Shown here: positions 51,201 through 60,756 of the stretch, one piece after another | Layout of the letters: every line of letters starts with the position of its first letter | How positions within the stretch are numbered: position 1 is the stretch's first letter | From: Spirodela intermedia | Lineage: Eukaryota; Streptophyta; Magnoliopsida; Alismatales; Araceae | NCBI GenBank assembly: GCA_902729315.2 | Contig: LR746269.1 | Span: 6,720,231-6,784,230 of the forward strand | Direction of reading: 5' to 3' | DNA length: 64,000 nucleotides | The notes under the pieces: model-generated | The model's database searches: none | What the model saw: the letters and a program-made list of their open reading frames with translations, nothing else | What the model was told of the DNA's origin: nothing | Position numbers and translations under genes: made by a program

Positions 51201-52244
51201 ACTTTCCCCTAAGAGCTTCTAAAGCCTGTTGCAAGAATATGCCCGACATTTAGGCTATGAAGCTGAAAATGAACTTTATTACTTAAGACAATTACAGGCA
51301 CTAGGGCCATAAATTAAATGCTTTGATAATTATCTAACAAAAACATTCCTCAAGCCATTAAAATAACGTTTAGCATCTGCCACATTTACTATGCGTCAAA
51401 ATCTAAATCTCTGTAGTAGCCACTGATACTCAGAAGCATTTAGGCATAATGCTTGCCAAGTTTACAAACGGCGAAAATCTAAATCTCTGTAGCAGTATTT
51501 AGGCCAGGAATCTAAGAGGGTCTCTGAAACAACCCAACATCCGCTCAGCAAATATTCCAGACCATAAACCATTTAGTCAATAGATCAAAGATCACCCACT
51601 AGAAGAAGGAAGCAAATATCTAGAGAGCTACAAGCACAATCATCGATGATTTTTAGTTAAGAATACTCAAAATAATGCACATTAACCACACGGTTATTTA
51701 CATAAAACACAAAAATAGTGGATGCATTTTCGATAAGGTATCATGCTGTGTCAATCGAGAACTTCATTTGGTCGGTTACCATCCCAGAGTTGGTGGTGAA
51801 CGGTATAAAGTCCAGCCAATATCGTGATCACGTTCATTAAACCCAGATGTTCCTTAAGATATATTTTTGGAGCCTTTTGTTATGGCAGCCATGATTTTCT
51901 ACTGTAACTTCATTAGTTTCCTTACTTATTTCAGACACTGTGGTCACCATATTTACAAACCTCATAAATGTAAAGGGAAAGAGATCAAAGAGACAACTAA
52001 GCTGTGTTAGAAGGGAACAAAACTCACAATGATAACAATAAAACTACTATAAGATAAGACAGCGATTCAATCCATCTGCTTGGGTATTATCCTCAAATAT
52101 CCAAGTCAAAAAAGAGAAGGGACCGCACATGTAATTGTGAGGAGACCACAAGAAAGCTGGAACTGTCGCGGGCGACGATAATCCATGAGCTAACTGATTC
52201 GCCAGAAATACGGCTACAAACAGAGCCGCTTTAAGTCCCTCCAT
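48224..52244 (-). CDS. Ac45/BIG1-like V-ATPase accessory (assembly) protein, At3g13410-like
   Basis: Eight exons on the minus strand encode 319 residues: 52244-52124, 49658-49558, 49426-49367, 49254-49195, 49082-48879, 48797-48695, 48615-48398 and 48316-48224. The start MEGLKAALFVAVFL is a signal peptide. It is followed by SSPATVPAFLWSPHN, then GVKEVVRYSRISPKEL, DDVDIALVFIGGK, NVSMAFPYVSA, and a single C-terminal membrane segment GVVLLIILISGLCCMMGI with a short cytosolic tail. This layout is that of plant proteins annotated as vacuolar ATP synthase subunit-related, in the Ac45/VOA1/BIG1 group, which sit in the ER and secretory membranes and help V0 assembly or acidification. The first intron is large (about 2.5 kb). 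The exon 1 donor (tgcg|gtccct) and exon 2 acceptor (cagag|ga) are the weakest junction but the only frame-keeping pair I found. Confidence 0.87.
49668..50110. repeat. Degenerate tandem copies in intron 1 of the Ac45-like gene
   Basis: Two segments, about 49668-49805 and 49976-50110, share acaaa-tgagatttt, att-gaaataagaa, atgtaaa-cagg, tgt-tca-aagaaacat and ataatccc-like ends. A partial third trace (cgaagcaacaaacttt, cataagaaacatcat) lies at about 49900-49940. Confidence 0.6.
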
Positions 52245-53437
52245 TTCAACCTAAACAGATTAAAGAGAAATACGCATAAACGAAGGCGACAGAATCACTC
52301 CATAAAGGGAAATTTATCAGCCGTGTAATGGCCCACTCAGGAGGACGGAAAGAATAGTCAGAGAACAGACTATACTTTGGGGGATGGAAATCTTCAACGA
52401 GAAATCGTCGTGAATCATCGTGGCAGAAGGATTTGGGTGGCACAACTGGAAAAAAGAAAAACGGGCACAAAAAAAAGCCTAAATGCCGTATCCCACGGAT
52501 AGAACAAAACGAGGCCACCAGTTTCCCAAATTTAGGGGAAAATCCTGAAACCAAACTCGCAAAATTGATCGAGGGAAAAAAAGCAATCATCCATCCAGAA
52601 ACCGGGGGGGTTTGCGATCGACCAGTTTTAAGCGATTGGGGAGCGACAGATTCGCTGGACTGTGCAGGAATCGGCAAGGAGATGTGAACGGATACCGATC
52701 CAGATATTACCTGGAGCCGAGGCACACGTCGCCCCTCACCTCAGCCCCCCAGCCGCGGGATCGGAATCTCCCCTAACCGCTACGGACGGACGGGAAGCAG
52801 CAAACGGAGGCTTCCTCTCTTCAATGGACAAGACGATGGCAATTTCGGAATTTCCCCGTACATGTGGCGTCACCTCCACAGCCCCCTGAGAACCCCAGTG
52901 GATCCGATATCAGGTCTCTACTGGCTCCAAAGACCCACGACCCAGGAGGATCTGGATCCGACAATTCCATTTAACCTTATACTGTACTTTATAAAAAACC
53001 AACCCGATTTTCATAATCCAAGAGATCACCGGTCGAATCTGATGAAATATTTTCAATGAAAATTTCCTCTATAATAAATGCATTAAAATAAAATATATTT
53101 TCGGCAAAACAAGTCATTATTTGTGTAAATAAATTTACTTGCGGGCGATGATATTATTGGGCCTGTAAAATTAAGTCCTGATCAATATCTTAGCCTTACA
53201 CCGTAAATATATATATATATATATATATATTAAAAAAACCATATCCATGAGACGAACCGGTTCAATCTGACGACAATTTTCAATAAAGGTTTCTCAACCA
53301 TCAATTAACTATAATAAAAAAATCTTTTCAGTAAACATATCTTATTATTTATGTAAGTAAGCTCCGAAGGTATTAACGGGCATGTAAAATTAAGTCCTGC
53401 TCAATCTGACCCGTTACTTAATGGGCCCTAAAATTCA
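52245..53437. other. Upstream region of the Ac45-like gene and AT-rich spacer
   Basis: Bases 52245-52900 are the likely 5' UTR and promoter of the minus-strand gene. Further right is AT-rich DNA with an (AT)n run at 53207-53230 and a weak direct repeat of ttaagtcctg-tcaat (53171 and 53390). No gene is supported. Confidence 0.45.
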
Positions 53438-53469
53438 TCATCTCCCTCTCTCTCTCTCCCCTCCCTCCC

Positions 53470-53703
53470 CTACCCTGGGCCTGAGGAAAACATGAGGAAA
53501 TAAACCTCGTTGAATCCAGGAAACGAGGGGGGAGAGAGAGAGAGATTGGCCCAGCTCAAAGCTTCCCTCCACCTCCGCCAAGGTTTCTCTCTCTCTCATC
53601 CCTGGGTCTGAGGAAACCATGGGGAAAACACAGAGAGAGAGAGAGAGAGAGAGAAGAGGGGGGTGATTGGCCTTGGTCAACACTTCCCTCCACCTCCACC
53701 AAG
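53470..53703 (+). repeat. Tandem duplication containing the RPL24 pseudogene 3' end
   Basis: Unit 1 (about 53470-53583) and unit 2 (about 53598-53703) both run from ccctggg-ctgaggaaa-catg through a GA tract and gattggcc to cttccctccacctcc-ccaag. The last part is the reverse complement of the Gly-rich RPL24 C-terminus, so the pseudogene tail and its flank were copied once. Confidence 0.75.
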
Positions 53704-55416
53704 CAGGCGACCGGCTTCCCTTGGTTCGCGTTTCTGAGGCTTGGCCATTCAGCTCGGCTTTCTTTGCCTTCTTATCGTCCTTGGCCTTCTTAATCCTCTC
53801 CTTGATCTCGCTGCCAATGGGGAAGACAACAACAGATGCACATATCTCAACACATATACGTGCATATAGAAACAAAGCATGATATGGAGGATTCTGAGCA
53901 ATCATCATTGGGCATTCATCACCAATTATGGAAATGAGAAAGACCACTGAAGTCAATCTGAACAATTGGCTGGAACCCACGTTTGATTAGATCGAACTCT
54001 TTCATTCTGGGAAAGTAGAAAAGAATGAAAATCTAAAGAATCTCAAGAAGATAAAAAATGTTCATCATGGCATTAGTCTTAGTCACCCTCACTAATCCAG
54101 CTGAAAAGAAGAGAAGGATGAGAGAGTTCAGAGGAAGTGTCGTCGAGCATTCCTTGTCAATGTGAATAAAACGGTGGAACTCATGTTAGATGAGATAGAA
54201 TCCAAAGATTAGGGGGGAAATACAAGAGAAGAAAATAAAGAAGCTCAGGATATTGATGCATCATCTAGCTGAATGGAAGAGAATACCAAGATCATACCGT
54301 AGAGCTTCCACATGGATGTCCTACAAGTTTGTCAAGACAACAACTCTTGAGGACTCAAACCTGACAGAAAGACATGGGATTCTGGTAAAGGGAAATGGGG
54401 AAAGGAGACAGCTACTAAGAGTTGCATCAGAACAACATTGATCAAAATAAATAGAAAAAAGAAGCTGTGAACTGTGTGAAGAACTAAAATCTCCATTATT
54501 TTCCATGACTTATTACGCACAAAACCAAATAAGATATGGTAAAGGCCCAAGAAACGTGAAGAGGCATGCTACCTTCTTGTGTTGTTATCTGTACAGTGCC
54601 GTGAAGGTAAGCTTGGCAGGCCTGAGACGGTTGTGGAGATACCGTTTGCATTTTGAGTCAGAAAAAAGGAAGACCAGAAAGCAAAAACCATCATGTAGAT
54701 GTCAAGCTAAAGTAAAATTCGAATATTACTCAGTTTTACCCGGTGAAGGACCTCATTAGTCTACCTGAGAATCAGCACACGCAAATCTAATACCCTTTCT
54801 AGGGTATATATTCGCACCACTAAAACGACACGACTCTGTTCTGCAAGTCAAAAAGGAAACTATTGTAAGACCGTCGTCATCATCAATAGCATGACCAGCT
54901 GAGCACTTTTTATAATAGAACAATCCCCACGCTTCCCTTATCTAAAAGATCGTACCAAGAATCCGATGCTGCACAGAGAGAATGCATTCCCTTATTTATT
55001 GTTTGTTTGCGATGAAAACAAGAAGGCAACCATAAGAAGTAACCTCTTTATATAATCACATAACGGCACAGATGTCATCTAAATAAAGGTCTGCATATTT
55101 ATCTTCATCAGAACTAGACTAACAAAAATAGAAATGAAACAATCATCATCTACACACCCACCCTGTGCATCCAAAGAATAAACCCTGAGCTTTAGGCAAG
55201 CTCAATGTGCTCGTGTCATGGGTTTATCTGAGATGACACGTTTTTAAGTTCCTTCCACTCCACCAGATGTGGGCGTCACTATCGTGGATCTGGTACACGT
55301 CCAAAATTTTACCAGGGCGACCTGGCCAGGCCAATCTCAGACGAGTAGCCCGAACATACCCCAGAAAAATGATCCCCATGTGAAGCAAGTCTTGGGAATA
55401 CTTACTTGAGAACCAT
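53677..55416 (-). pseudogene. RPL24: 60S ribosomal protein L24 pseudogene, intron-containing
   Basis: Minus-strand pieces follow RPL24 order. Exon 1 is 55416-55406 (MVL plus two bases, donor gtaag). Exon 2 is 54840-54765 and completes K, then TE-CRFSG and YPRKGIRF to DSQ, with GT-AG borders. Exon 3 is about 54673-54573 with [16 protein letters not shown]. The last exon is 53810-53677 with REIKERIKKAKDDKKAKKAE. Defects are: exon 3 lacks an AG acceptor (ctg in its place); a TAA stop replaces the lysine codon in the YR-K-QHKK motif; the exon for the KKRRR-TKKPYSRSIVGAT region is not found in the minus strand; and one extra base after KKAKKAE shifts frame before the MAKPQK and Gly-rich tail. Introns are retained, so it arose by DNA duplication rather than reverse transcription. 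A functional copy must be elsewhere. Confidence 0.85.
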
Positions 55417-56215
55417 GGCTAACTTCCAACCCCTCTTCAATCTTCTTTGCCTACACAAGTTGGAGGGAAGTCAGGAAAAAGCTTGAAAACAGCAATGTCC
55501 CATGATAACTTCAAGCAAATAAATATATTGGGAAAGAACAAGCAGCGGAAATCTAGTGAAATTAGGCTGCAAAGACCATTCCAAGCTTTATATAGCACAT
55601 TGAGATTAAGCAACCAAACAACTAGAATGTTATGGAGCCTCAGTACGTGTGCAACTCAAATACAACCATGAACCCGAGGAATCAGATCCCGTGGAGTAAT
55701 TCGTGCAAAATCAAAAGAAGCATCTACAAGACAACTCTGAAATAATCGGTGCAGCATCATACAGCACAGTCTCTTAATCAGTTCTCAATTGGAAGTTTTA
55801 ACTACTAAAAGAATGGCTTCCTTTTTTCAAGGATCGGGGTCTAGCCCGATATACAAGGTCGATAGTACACTTCAGTGCACATCATGCGGACACAATTGCA
55901 CCCGAGGTTTTCAAAAAAACATAAATCTAGACACAATGTTTCAGCAAGGGAACACGGTGCAAGTCGGAGAAAAACCTACAGATAATTACGCAAGAATTAT
56001 CACATAAGCAAGCACACTAAGGACATAAAGGCCGTAAATGCAAATGCCGGAACAAACCCCAAAGCGACGTCCAGCATCGTAAAATCCGATTCCATAATGT
56101 GCCTGAGGCCAATGCGCATAATAATTGCAATACGAACTCAATCTACGATCGGAAAAACGCAGCCTATTCGCCAGAAACCAAAGTAGAACTCTATGAACCA
56201 GGACTTCAGGAGTTC

Positions 56216-56293
56216 TAGGGTTTCTACCTGTACACGAGAAATGGCGGCTCAACCAATCGCGCACAAATCATGTGCAAGATCCAATTATATATA
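56216..56293 (-). promoter_or_regulatory. Likely ancestral promoter and leader of the RPL24 pseudogene
   Basis: On the minus strand a tatatata motif (about 56285-56293) is followed by a leader containing a telo-box, aaaccta-type AAACCCTA (56223-56216), and a gtacag|gtagaa donor-like site. A pyrimidine-rich acceptor region precedes the ATG at 55416. This is the usual arrangement for plant ribosomal protein genes with a 5'-UTR intron. That transcription persists is not known. Confidence 0.5.
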
Positions 56294-57067
56294 GTTCGTC
56301 GCAGGTGTCACTGCGACGTTAATTACACTAATCTGACCCCGTAGCCTGCAACTCCGGGGCCGGGCTCGTAGTTCCCCAGATCCGACCCGTCGGCCGGAAC
56401 CGGCCCGAGTAATCCATACGGATTCTACGACTACTAACATTTTTATTTTTAGTTAATATCATAAGGCAGTTATTAAAAAAAATCGCTACATATTTTTAAT
56501 TACATAAATTATTAATTAAATATATATATATATTTGAAATGTACATCATGTATAAACTCTATTTTAATTGATGGATAAAAAATATAATATATGAAAATAT
56601 ATGTATATATATTTCTTTGATATAATTTTCATGTATTCTGTAATGATTGTTCTTAACTATAAGTTTTGGTTCCTTGTATTTTATTTATAGTTAAACTTAA
56701 TTATAAATACCAGTGACGAAATAAAACTAATAATTCAAATAGTGTAGTCAATTTTACTATACCGGTAAAAATAATAATATTTAATTACTACCACGTGGAA
56801 GACGTGAGTGAGACCAGGCGCAGGCTTCTTTCAATGACCCCCAGCCGCCGCGCCGTGACCCCGCCGCTGCTCTCTTTCTTCCCCCTTCGCCGGTCACGAG
56901 CCGGCGATGGGGCGGCGCCCCCCGGCATTCACTTCCTTCACGCCGCACGCCGCCGCCCCCCCCTCTCTCTCTCTCTCTGTCTCTCTCTCTGTCTCTCCCT
57001 CTCTTCCGGTGGTCTTTACCAGGGAGGGGAAGGAGGAGGAGGTCGTCTCCTTCGAGGAAGAGCCGCC
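56294..57067. other. Intergenic and 5' leader region of the TRM-like gene
   Basis: The stretch 56430-56790 is very AT-rich with (AT)n runs. It changes sharply to GC-rich leader sequence at about 56795, with CT runs (56962-57006). The frame of the downstream gene stays open back to an ATG at 56795, but the translated extension is low-complexity and is treated as leader. Confidence 0.5.
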
Positions 57068-57817
57068 ATGAAAGACCTGTCCTTGTTCCTCCTGAAGAAC
57101 TCCCTCTCGTCAAAGCTGAAGAAAGGGATCAGGAACTTCTGCAGCGGCGCCGCCTCCACGACGACGCTGGAGCAGCAGGGGACGGCGGCGGCGACGGAGG
57201 AGGAGGAGGAGGAGCAGGGGGAGGTCGTCGAGCCTCCGATGACGCTGGAGCAGATGATACGGCGGCTGGAGATGGAGGAGGCGGCGGCGAGGAGGGCAAA
57301 GGTGGCGGCGGAGGAGGAGGAGGACCGCCAGCGGCGGCGGAGGATGTCCTGCGTCAACAGCTCCGACGTCCTCCGGTCGGCGAGGAGGGCTCTGGACCAG
57401 TACCCGCGATTCTCCCTCGACGGGAGGGACGCCATGTACAGGTCCTCCTTCCTCGCCGGGGGCGAGAGGAGGAGGTTCGCCGGCGGCGGCACCGCCGTCG
57501 TCGCCGGCGAGAGGGTCCTCTGGTGCGAGCCCGGGATAGTTGCCAAGCTGATGGGCCTGGAGGCGGTGCCGGTGCCTGTACCGCCGCCGCCGCCGCCGGT
57601 CGCCGGATGGCGCGGCCGGCGGCGGCCGAGCGCCGCCGCTGCCAGGAAGGAGAGCTTGAGGAGGACTGGGCGGCGGGAGCTGGAGAAGGAGAGGCTCGTG
57701 ATGGGCCTGCGTGGCCACTGGAGGCCGGTCCGGAGGAGAGAGTCGGTCGGGTCCTGCTCGGCGCCGCCGCCGCCGGAGGAGTGGCCGGACTGGCGGCGCT
57801 TCGCCGGGTTTCGGTAG
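57068..57817 (+). CDS. DUF3741-containing, TRM/LONGIFOLIA-related short protein
   Basis: A single exon encodes 249 residues from MKDLSLFLLKNSLSSKLKKG. This start is chosen because uncharacterised plant relatives begin with this motif. Recognisable blocks are MTLEQMIRRLEMEEAAA (a Glu-rich helical stretch), RMSCVNSSDVLRSARRALDQYPRFSLDGRDAMYRSSF, and LWCEPGIVAKLMGLEAVPVP at about residues 150-170. The last contains the KLMGLE-type motif of DUF3741, seen in LONGIFOLIA/TRM proteins that recruit the TON1-PP2A complex to microtubules. The C-terminal part is Pro-, Arg- and Ala-rich. Whether this short member binds TON1 is unknown. Very high GC and purine-rich codons reflect Glu/Arg runs. Confidence 0.83.
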   Translation: MKDLSLFLLKNSLSSKLKKGIRNFCSGAASTTTLEQQGTAAATEEEEEEQGEVVEPPMTLEQMIRRLEMEEAAARRAKVAAEEEEDRQRRRRMSCVNSSDVLRSARRALDQYPRFSLDGRDAMYRSSFLAGGERRRFAGGGTAVVAGERVLWCEPGIVAKLMGLEAVPVPVPPPPPPVAGWRGRRRPSAAAARKESLRRTGRRELEKERLVMGLRGHWRPVRRRESVGSCSAPPPPEEWPDWRRFAGFR

Positions 57818-58259
57818 CTGCTGCTGCTTCCTGTCGGAGTCGGAGAGGGAATTCCTGAAATTACCAATAAATATCGCTCTTCCAATATATATACATACCA
57901 ATTTTTTTCTGCAAACTAAGGTTTCTACTATGCACAGCAACCTCGGAATCGAAAAATCACCACATTTTCTCCACAAAAAAAAAGGCCTACTTTTTGGGAA
58001 ACCAAGAGAAAACAAGGAGCACAATAGCCTCTGCAGCTGTGGCCATTCCAGGCCCATCCCAGAGTCTCCCTTTCTGGGATTCTCTCTATACTCGGGTATC
58101 TCCTATAAAGTCAACCCTACCGACAGCTTCCTCATCTGAAAAAGGAAACACATGCCTATATCAGATTAAGTGCAGAGAAAAATGGCATCTTTCCTGCTCG
58201 TTTCTCCTAAAACATCAGATTCAAAGGGCTCGTACCTCGTCATCCGTAGAGTGGGAGGC
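57818..58259. other. Short convergent interval
   Basis: This is the 3' flank shared by the TRM-like gene (+) and the Dof gene (-), which converge here. It has no further feature. Confidence 0.5.
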
Positions 58260-60756
58260 TCAAGAAATATCCCCCTTTTCAATTGCTTCAGCCGCATCAG
58301 GGTTGACCCACAAAGAACCTCCAGGAGGGTAATGGCGGTCACTACCCCTCGGAGTTTTAGGACCCCAGAGGGGAATTCCCTCCTGTTCTTGGCCTGCAAG
58401 ACCAGGCCCCCTTGAATGCTTCCCCAGAGAAGAAGATCCGGGAGGCTGTGACGAGCTGGCCCAGCTTGATAACCCGCTCAAGGAGACTGGGTCGTGGAAC
58501 AACGGAGGACCAGAGCTCCTCATTAAAGGACTGGAATTATCCTTCTCCTGGCGGCATTTCATCTCAGACGAGCACCTCCCCGAGGCCGAAGGTGGCAGTG
58601 GCGGCAGCGGCAGACCAGAGCTTCCCATGCTGCTCCAATGGCTCATCCATGGCGACTGTTGCAGAGGCCCAATTCTAGGGAAAGAACCTCGCATCCCATT
58701 TTCTGAGGGTTCTTCACAATTCTGTACACCAACGGCAGTGGGATTGATCTCAGAATCTCTCCGCTGATCTCCGAGGCCATGAACAGAGTCCCCTGATTCA
58801 GAGGAGGCCATCTCAGCAGGACCCAGTTCCAGACCTGCTCCATGACTGCTGCCCCACGCAGGAAACCGTCTAGGAACAAGCTCAGGCGGCGGCGAGGGCT
58901 TGCTCCTCCTCCTCCCGGCGCCGACAGGGACGTTCCTCATCGTCCCTCCGGCGGTCCAGTACCTCTGGCAGTTCTTGCAGAAGTGCCTCGGCTGGTTCAC
59001 GTTGTAGTTGTTGTAGTAGCAGAATTTGGTGTCCAGGCTGTTGCAGCGAGGGCAAGGAAGGATCTTGTCCGGCCTCTTGAGGGTCTTCTCCTGGACAGAA
59101 CCGTCAGCTTCACCGTGCTCTTTCTCTTCAACGAAGGGCAGATTTGACTCAATCTGATCTCGGCCATGGGGTTCCTCAAGCAAGGCCTCCTTGGCCGCTG
59201 CATTTATTCTCCCTTTGAATCCAACCTGGGAAAAAAAAAAAAACTCCTATTAATGGCAAATCCTCAGTTGGCAGAGCAACATTAAGCAGAAAACAGTGCT
59301 TTTCTGATTCACTAGAGATGAAAGTCAACCCTCCCAGTGGATTACAGTCTCAGACAAAATTAGCCCAAGATGGGAAAACACTTCAAACAATCCAGTAATT
59401 CAACTAAAATCCAACTGGGTATTTTCACTACAGTTGATGATTATTCGTCAAACTTAGGCTTCTTAATGGTTCTGTTGCCTGGAAAATACACATCGGGGAG
59501 CAATCATAGGATTGGGCGTGGAGCTCCGAGACCATGGGGAAAGAGTCAAACCAGGTCAATTCGAAATCAGATAGCAGTGCTTTCATGATTCACCTGAGAT
59601 GAAAGTCAACCCTCCCAACGGATTACAGTCTCATACAAAATCAGCCCAAGATGGGAAAACACTTTAAATAATCCAACTAAAATCCAACTGAGTACTTTCA
59701 CCACAGTTCGTGATTGTTCGTCAAACTTAGGCTTCTTAATGGTCCCATTGCCTGGAAAATACAAATCGGGTAGAAATCATGGGAAAGAGTCAAACCAATT
59801 CAATTCGAAATCATTAAAATATGACTGGAGTAGGCCCACAAATTTTAGCCACGTGAATTGATCATCCCACTCGAAGTGGGATTTATTCATGTCATGATTT
59901 CGATTGGAAGGTGACTATAATGTCCATGGCTACATAGAAACACCTCTACGCATACCCACATGCAGGATTTTCAAGAACAGAAATCTATCTGGCGATGGAA
60001 CTCTTGTTCTACCCTGATGAGCATGGGAGTACTTGATAAGTCGGCCATTAACTCACCGATTTGATCCCTTAAGGTTTTCTTAAAATTTTGCCGAATAATA
60101 AAGCACATCTCCTTCGCCTGTGATCTGTTAGTCATGGATTCACAAGGATCAGGGAACTACATCGAGAAAAGCGAAGAAAATACGCGAGAACACCAGCTAA
60201 AAAGAATCATCCCAGGTGAGGTAAATCCCCCATCTGCCTCGAGGTATGAAGTCCGGGATGAAAGAAATGAAGAATTTCGACCTAATATGAGTCAGAGAGT
60301 ATGGGAAGAAACAGTGCGCCTTGAAATATCGAAGCCGATTCAGATCCAAACATCTACCATCTCGACGAAAGAAAAGGATATCACGAAAACACTCGAACCG
60401 ATCATCAAACAAAAATAACCAGGAAACGAAAGCATGACCACAAGCATCCGATCCAGAACAGAGCCAGCAAATGCTCCACCCGGCGGATAGGAGGAGTAGA
60501 ATAATTGGCCAACAACCCTTCTCCTCCACACTTCCCGCAGCTCTTCCCAACCTTCCCCATGAGAGAAACACCAACCCCCCCCCCCCCGACAAAAAAAAAG
60601 GATCACGAGAAGCAGAAACCTCACCTTAATCTCCCCGACTGCGCCATCCGCAAGGGACGGATCGGAATCCCGCACGGCCCCTCCCACCGCCCGTCGCCCC
60701 ACCACTGGTATTGTCCTGCCGAAGAGCTTTATAGCCGGATCTTTCCCCTGAACCAT
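58260..60756 (-). CDS. Dof zinc-finger transcription factor, cycling Dof factor (CDF)-like
   Basis: Two exons on the minus strand, 60756-60625 and 59225-58260, encode 365 residues; the single intron (1399 bp) is GT-AG and phase 0. The start, [18 protein letters not shown], is the conserved N-terminus of cycling Dof factors and shows that the first exon is real. The Dof finger (about residues 98-150) has [19 protein letters not shown] and CQRYW with the four zinc-binding cysteines in CX2C-X21-CX2C spacing. A Ser/Pro-rich C-terminal half ends with LWGPKTPRG and [11 protein letters not shown], which resemble the CDF motifs for FKF1/GI-dependent control. In Arabidopsis CDFs bind AAAG sites and repress CONSTANS and FT, delaying flowering. 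The C-terminus appears diverged. A GC-rich, GA-containing leader lies upstream of 60756. Confidence 0.92.
59282..59815. repeat. Tandem duplication inside the CDF-like gene intron
   Basis: Copy 1 (about 59282-59571) and copy 2 (about 59572-59815) share gatgaaagtcaaccctccca, ggattacagtctca, cccaagatgggaaaacact, tcgtcaaacttaggcttctt, tgcctggaaaataca and gggaaagagtcaaacca in order. Copy 2 lacks about 45 bases. Confidence 0.85.

Noticed and set aside
54061-54180. Missing RPL24 exon present in inverted orientation (plus-strand reading AEKKRR...SVVEHSL)
   Set aside because: Similarity is short and partly basic low-complexity; not enough to claim an inversion.
57110-58057. Long minus-strand open frames over the TRM-like gene (289 and 315 codons)
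   Set aside because: They are low-complexity Pro/Arg/Ser frames opposite a GC-rich coding region with recognised plus-strand motifs.
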